Shown piece after piece: positions 13,151 through 16,248 of a stretch of 16,248 bases of DNA. The stretch's first letter is position 1. Every line of letters starts with the position of its first letter. The position numbers and the translations under genes are program-made. The notes under the pieces are model-generated. The model was not told the origin of the DNA. It was given only the letters and a program-made list of their open reading frames with translations, and made no database searches. This DNA comes from DATEAV01 sp964575425 (GTDB lineage: Bacteria; Chloroflexota; Anaerolineae; Anaerolineales; E44-bin32): the NCBI GenBank assembly GCA_964575425.1, contig CAZNRD010000056.1, positions 1-16,248 of the forward strand. The letters are read 5' to 3'.

Positions 13151-13831
13151 ATAATCCGCCGAGTCGAGATCGTCGAGAGCATCCTGGGGGAAAACGATGC
13201 GGTGGCCAGCGAGAACCGGGTCCGCCTGGATCAGGCTGGCGTCTTCTCGCTGAACCTGATGGCATCTCCGGGCGCCGGGAAGACGTCCCTGGTGGAGCGG
13301 ACGGTGAGCGCTCTGGCTGACGAGATGCGCGTGGCTGTGGTCGACGGCGACATCGCCACCAGCCTTGACGCAGAGCGCGCCGCCGCCGCGGGAGCAAGCG
13401 CCGTCCAGATCAACACCGGCGGTCAGTGTCACCTCGATGCGCGGATGCTGCGCCTCGGGCTGGATCAGCTTGACCTCGCGGGCGTCGATTTGCTGATCGT
13501 GGAGAATGTAGGGAACCTGATCTGCCCGGCGGCGTTTCGCCTGGGGACTGACGCGAACGTGCTGGTGGCCTCGGTTCCGGAGGGCGATGACAAACCGTAC
13601 AAGTATCCCTCTTCTTATCGCGGCCTGGATGTGCTGGTGGTGAACAAGATCGACCTTCTGCCATATGTGTCCTTTCGCATGGACCACTTCCTGCGCGGGG
13701 CGGCGATCCTGAACCCGGGACTGGCGACGTTCCCGATGTCGTGCCGTACCGGAGAGGGGCTTGACGCCTGGCTGGCCTGGGTGCGGCAGCGTGTGCGAGC
13801 GAGGAGCATGCCTCGGGAGAACGATGCCTGA
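13151..13831 (+). CDS. hypB: Hydrogenase maturation GTPase HypB, with non-canonical start codon
   Basis: HypB is a GTPase that drives nickel insertion with HypA. Motifs: P-loop MASPGAGKTSL, VDGDIATSLDAER, the CHLDA motif in INTGGQCHLDARM, LLIVENVGNLICPAAFRLG (metal-site Cys), VLVVNKIDLL, and a C-terminal FPMSCRTGEGLDAW. No His-rich or CxxCGC N-terminal tail. The first standard start is GTG at 13202, but family-like sequence (RVEIVESILGENDAVASENR) begins further upstream, and AGGAGGA (13140-13146) is placed for ATA at 13151 or ATC at 13154. I place the start at 13151 (226 residues); if only standard starts are allowed the gene is 13202-13831 (209 residues) and loses its conserved N-terminal helix. 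Sequence error of ATG to ATA is possible. It overlaps hypF by 8 bases. Confidence 0.9.
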   Translation: MIRRVEIVESILGENDAVASENRVRLDQAGVFSLNLMASPGAGKTSLVERTVSALADEMRVAVVDGDIATSLDAERAAAAGASAVQINTGGQCHLDARMLRLGLDQLDLAGVDLLIVENVGNLICPAAFRLGTDANVLVASVPEGDDKPYKYPSSYRGLDVLVVNKIDLLPYVSFRMDHFLRGAAILNPGLATFPMSCRTGEGLDAWLAWVRQRVRARSMPRENDA

Positions 13832-16187
13832 AGTGCGGGGGGCTCACATCCACGTGCGGGGCGTGGTGCAGGGGGTGGGTTTCCGGCCGTTTGTCTACGG
13901 CTTGGCGCTGCGTCATGCCCTCGCCGGATGGGTGCGCAACACCACCTCCGGCGTCGACATCGAGGTGGACGGCTCGCCCGAGTGCCTCCATGCTTTCCTC
14001 AGGGAGCTGAAGGACCAGGCTCCGCCGCTGGCGCGAATCGATGAGATCGCGGTTCATGAGCGACCGGCGAATGGCTATCAGGGCTTCGAGATCATCGTGT
14101 CAGAGTCAATTTCGCAGGCATTCCAACCCGTGTCGCCCGACATGGCGATCTGCGAGGACTGCCTGCGCGAGCTGTTCGATCCGAACGATCGCCGCTATCG
14201 CTACCCGTTCATCAACTGCACAAACTGCGGCCCGCGTTTCACCATCATTCGGGACCTGCCCTACGACCGCCCCAACACCACGATGGCAGGATTCGCCATG
14301 TGCGAGCGCTGTGCGGCCGAGTATGAGAACCCACGAGACCGGCGCTTTCATGCGCAGCCGGTGGCATGCCGAGACTGCGGCCCGCAAGTGTGGTTGGTCG
14401 AGGAGAATCGGCGCGTGGCGGCGGGCGAAGAGGCAATCCAGGAGGCGCGCCTGCGCCTGCGAGCAGGGAAGGTCCTCGCCGTCAAGGGGCTGGGTGGATT
14501 TCACCTGGCGTGCGACGCGACCAACACCGACGCGGTCGCCGAGCTGCGGCGGCGCAAACTTCGTGTGGGCAAGCCCTTCGCCGTGATGCTGTTTGACGTC
14601 GAGGCTGTGCAGCGCCACTGTCATCTTTCGGACGACGAGCGTCGACTGCTGCAGTCGCGGCAGCGGCCGATCGTGATCGCGAGGCGGCAGCAGGTATCAG
14701 CCATCGATCCGGGCGTCGGCCCCGGCCAGCGCACGCTGGGCGTCATGCTGCCCTACACCCCCCTGCACTACCTGCTCGTGGAGCCGGCGCCAGGCATGCC
14801 GGAAGCGCTGGTGATGACGAGCGGCAACCGCAGCGAAGAGCCCATTGCCACCGACAACGACGAGGCAATGGAGCGCCTGGAGACACTGGCCGACTGCTTC
14901 CTGCTGCACGACCGGCCCATCCACATGCGCTGCGACGACTCCGTCGTGCGGCTGGCGGCCGCCACCAGCCCGACGGCCATACCGGCGATCACGCCGATCC
15001 GACGTGCCCGCGGGTATGCCCCGCTTTCCATCCGCCTGCCGTGGAAGGCTCCACCGCTTCTTGCCGTTGGCGGCGAGCTGAAGAATGCCTTCTGCCTGAT
15101 GCGGGATGAGCACGCCTTCCTGAGTCACCACATCGGAGATCTGGAGAACTACGAGACGCTGCGCTCCTTCGAGGAAGGGATCCGTCACTTCGAGCGTCTC
15201 TTCCGCGTCGAGCCGCAGGTCATCGCCCATGACCTGCATCCAGACTACCTGGCGACGCGCTACGCCCTCGAACGTGGCCGGGGGGAGGGGACCCCCGCGA
15301 TCGCGGTGCAGCACCACCATGCGCACATCGCCTCCTGCATGGCCGAAAACGGGATCGCACCGGGGCGCGCCGTTGTGGGAGTGGCATTCGACGGCACCGG
15401 GTACGGCGGCGATGGAGAGGCGTGGGGCGGGGAAATCCTGCTGTGTGACTACGAGGGCTATCGTCGGCTCTTCCATCTCGAGGCAGTGGCGCTCCCAGGC
15501 GGCGACCGGGCGATTCGTGAGCCGTGGCGCATGGCGCTGGCATGGCTCTGGCGCGCCGGCGTGGGTTTGGGGGAGGACCTGGCGCCAGTCCGCCTCACGC
15601 CAGAGGCAGCCCGTCGAGTCGTCCAGCGCATGCTGGGCACGGAGCAACCTGCCTTGACGGTGCCAAGGACCACGAGCGTCGGGAGGCTGTTCGATGCTGT
15701 GTCCAGCCTGCTCGACGTTTGCCATGTGGTCAGCTACGAGGGGCAGGCAGCCATCGAGCTTGAGGCCCTCGTCGATCCGGACGAAAAGCAATCGTACGAG
15801 TTCGTCCTCACGGATTCCGCGCTCGAGGCGACGCGGCTCATCGGGCAGGTGGTGACAGACCTCCGGGCGGGGCTGGCTCGAGGCCGGATCGCGGCGCGCT
15901 TTCACCGGGCGCTGGCCAACGCGGTCCTGGAGGTCTGTCGGACTGTGCGGCAGCTGCACGGTGTGGACGAGGTGGCATTGAGCGGCGGTGTGTGGCAGAA
16001 CGTGACGTTGCTGGGCATGACGCTGCCTCTGCTGTTTAGTGACGGGTTTGCTGTCTATCAGCACAGCCAGGTCCCCCCCAATGACGGGGGCCTCGCGCTT
16101 GGGCAGGGGGCGGTGGCGGCCGCGCGGCTGCGGCTCGGGTTGGTCCCTGGGAAGGCGCAGGCTGAGCGTTCGGGCGATGGAGGTTGA
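13824..16187 (+). CDS. hypF: Carbamoyltransferase HypF
   Basis: HypF turns carbamoyl phosphate and ATP into carbamoyl-adenylate and loads HypE, making the cyanide ligands of the [NiFe] site. The 787-residue protein has all domains in order. The acylphosphatase domain (about 5-92) shows VVQGVGFRPFVYG with Arg21 and Asn39. Two zinc fingers (CEDC...CTNC at 110-135 and CERC...CRDC at 160-185) follow. The YrdC-like domain has GKVLAVKGLGGFHLACDAT, KPFAVMLFD and VMTSGNRSEEPIATDN. The Kae1-like domain shows QHHHAHIASCMAENG, VAFDGTGYGGDGEAWGGE and LSGGVWQN. The ATG at 13824 follows GGGAG and overlaps the hypB stop (ATGCCTGA), pointing to coupled translation. An upstream start at 13761 would run through hypB. 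hypC follows after 2 bases. Confidence 0.97.
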   Translation: MPEVRGAHIHVRGVVQGVGFRPFVYGLALRHALAGWVRNTTSGVDIEVDGSPECLHAFLRELKDQAPPLARIDEIAVHERPANGYQGFEIIVSESISQAFQPVSPDMAICEDCLRELFDPNDRRYRYPFINCTNCGPRFTIIRDLPYDRPNTTMAGFAMCERCAAEYENPRDRRFHAQPVACRDCGPQVWLVEENRRVAAGEEAIQEARLRLRAGKVLAVKGLGGFHLACDATNTDAVAELRRRKLRVGKPFAVMLFDVEAVQRHCHLSDDERRLLQSRQRPIVIARRQQVSAIDPGVGPGQRTLGVMLPYTPLHYLLVEPAPGMPEALVMTSGNRSEEPIATDNDEAMERLETLADCFLLHDRPIHMRCDDSVVRLAAATSPTAIPAITPIRRARGYAPLSIRLPWKAPPLLAVGGELKNAFCLMRDEHAFLSHHIGDLENYETLRSFEEGIRHFERLFRVEPQVIAHDLHPDYLATRYALERGRGEGTPAIAVQHHHAHIASCMAENGIAPGRAVVGVAFDGTGYGGDGEAWGGEILLCDYEGYRRLFHLEAVALPGGDRAIREPWRMALAWLWRAGVGLGEDLAPVRLTPEAARRVVQRMLGTEQPALTVPRTTSVGRLFDAVSSLLDVCHVVSYEGQAAIELEALVDPDEKQSYEFVLTDSALEATRLIGQVVTDLRAGLARGRIAARFHRALANAVLEVCRTVRQLHGVDEVALSGGVWQNVTLLGMTLPLLFSDGFAVYQHSQVPPNDGGLALGQGAVAAARLRLGLVPGKAQAERSGDGG

Positions 16188-16189
16188 TC

Positions 16190-16248
16190 ATGTGCTTGGC
16201 GGTTCCGGGCAGGGTTGTGGAGATCTACACGACGGACGGGCTGAAGAT
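16190..16248 (+). CDS. hypC: Hydrogenase maturation chaperone HypC, 5' part only
   Basis: The ATG at 16190 follows ATGGAGG (16177-16183) and gives MCLAVPGRVVEIYTTDGLK before the window ends. MCLAVPG with Cys2 is the HypC/HupF signature; HypC carries the Fe(CN)2CO unit with HypD and docks on the hydrogenase large subunit. Only 19 complete residues are visible. hypD and hypE may follow outside the window. Confidence 0.93.
   Translation, partial: MCLAVPGRVVEIYTTDGLK

Noticed and set aside
14697..16064. 455-residue minus-strand frame opposite hypF
   Set aside because: Antisense shadow of hypF, whose domains are all intact.

Overview
The window is GC-rich bacterial DNA and reads as free-living chromosome. 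The best guess is a member of the Chloroflexota (Anaerolineae-like) or a similar lineage. This rests on soft signs: an LCP protein next to a membrane protein with a Thr-Pro stalk, zinc-ribbon/membrane fusions, GTG/TTG starts, and a full nickel/hydrogenase maturation block. No phage, insertion sequence, CRISPR array or rRNA was seen.

Layout. A GT4 glycosyltransferase (96-1400, +) is followed by a gene that is open only if one -1 frameshift is repaired (1435-1757, +). Next comes a zinc-ribbon membrane protein (1830-2837, -). Divergent from it lie an LCP protein (3158-4366, +) and a TPR-like membrane protein (4385-5428, +), closed by a strong hairpin terminator (5577-5611). On the minus strand follow a peroxiredoxin (5661-6254), a tRNA-Arg(TCG) (6515-6587), a CDF metal transporter with three C-terminal modules (7170-8618) and a small protein with a caspase-like His/Cys pair (8643-9212). 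Divergent from these, a long plus-strand block deals with nickel: a Fur-family regulator (9380-9835), an ECF-type nickel/cobalt transporter (nikMN, nikQ, nikO; 9837-12396), and hypA, hypB, hypF and the start of hypC (12788 to the window end).

Two points stand out. First, the peroxiredoxin is split by an in-frame TGA exactly where the peroxidatic cysteine belongs. Eleven nucleotides after that TGA is a perfect 6-bp hairpin with a GGUC loop, placed like a bacterial SECIS element. The gene is therefore very probably a selenoprotein, not a pseudogene, and it also lacks the usual resolving cysteine. Second, the Fur-family regulator has two TTGCAA-type half-sites wrapped around its own ribosome binding site, close to the known Nur nickel-regulator box. 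With the transporter and hyp genes downstream, this makes a coherent nickel regulon: sense nickel, import it, and insert it into [NiFe] hydrogenase. Within this block hypB has no ATG/GTG/TTG where homology and the Shine-Dalgarno place its start; an ATA or ATC codon sits there instead.
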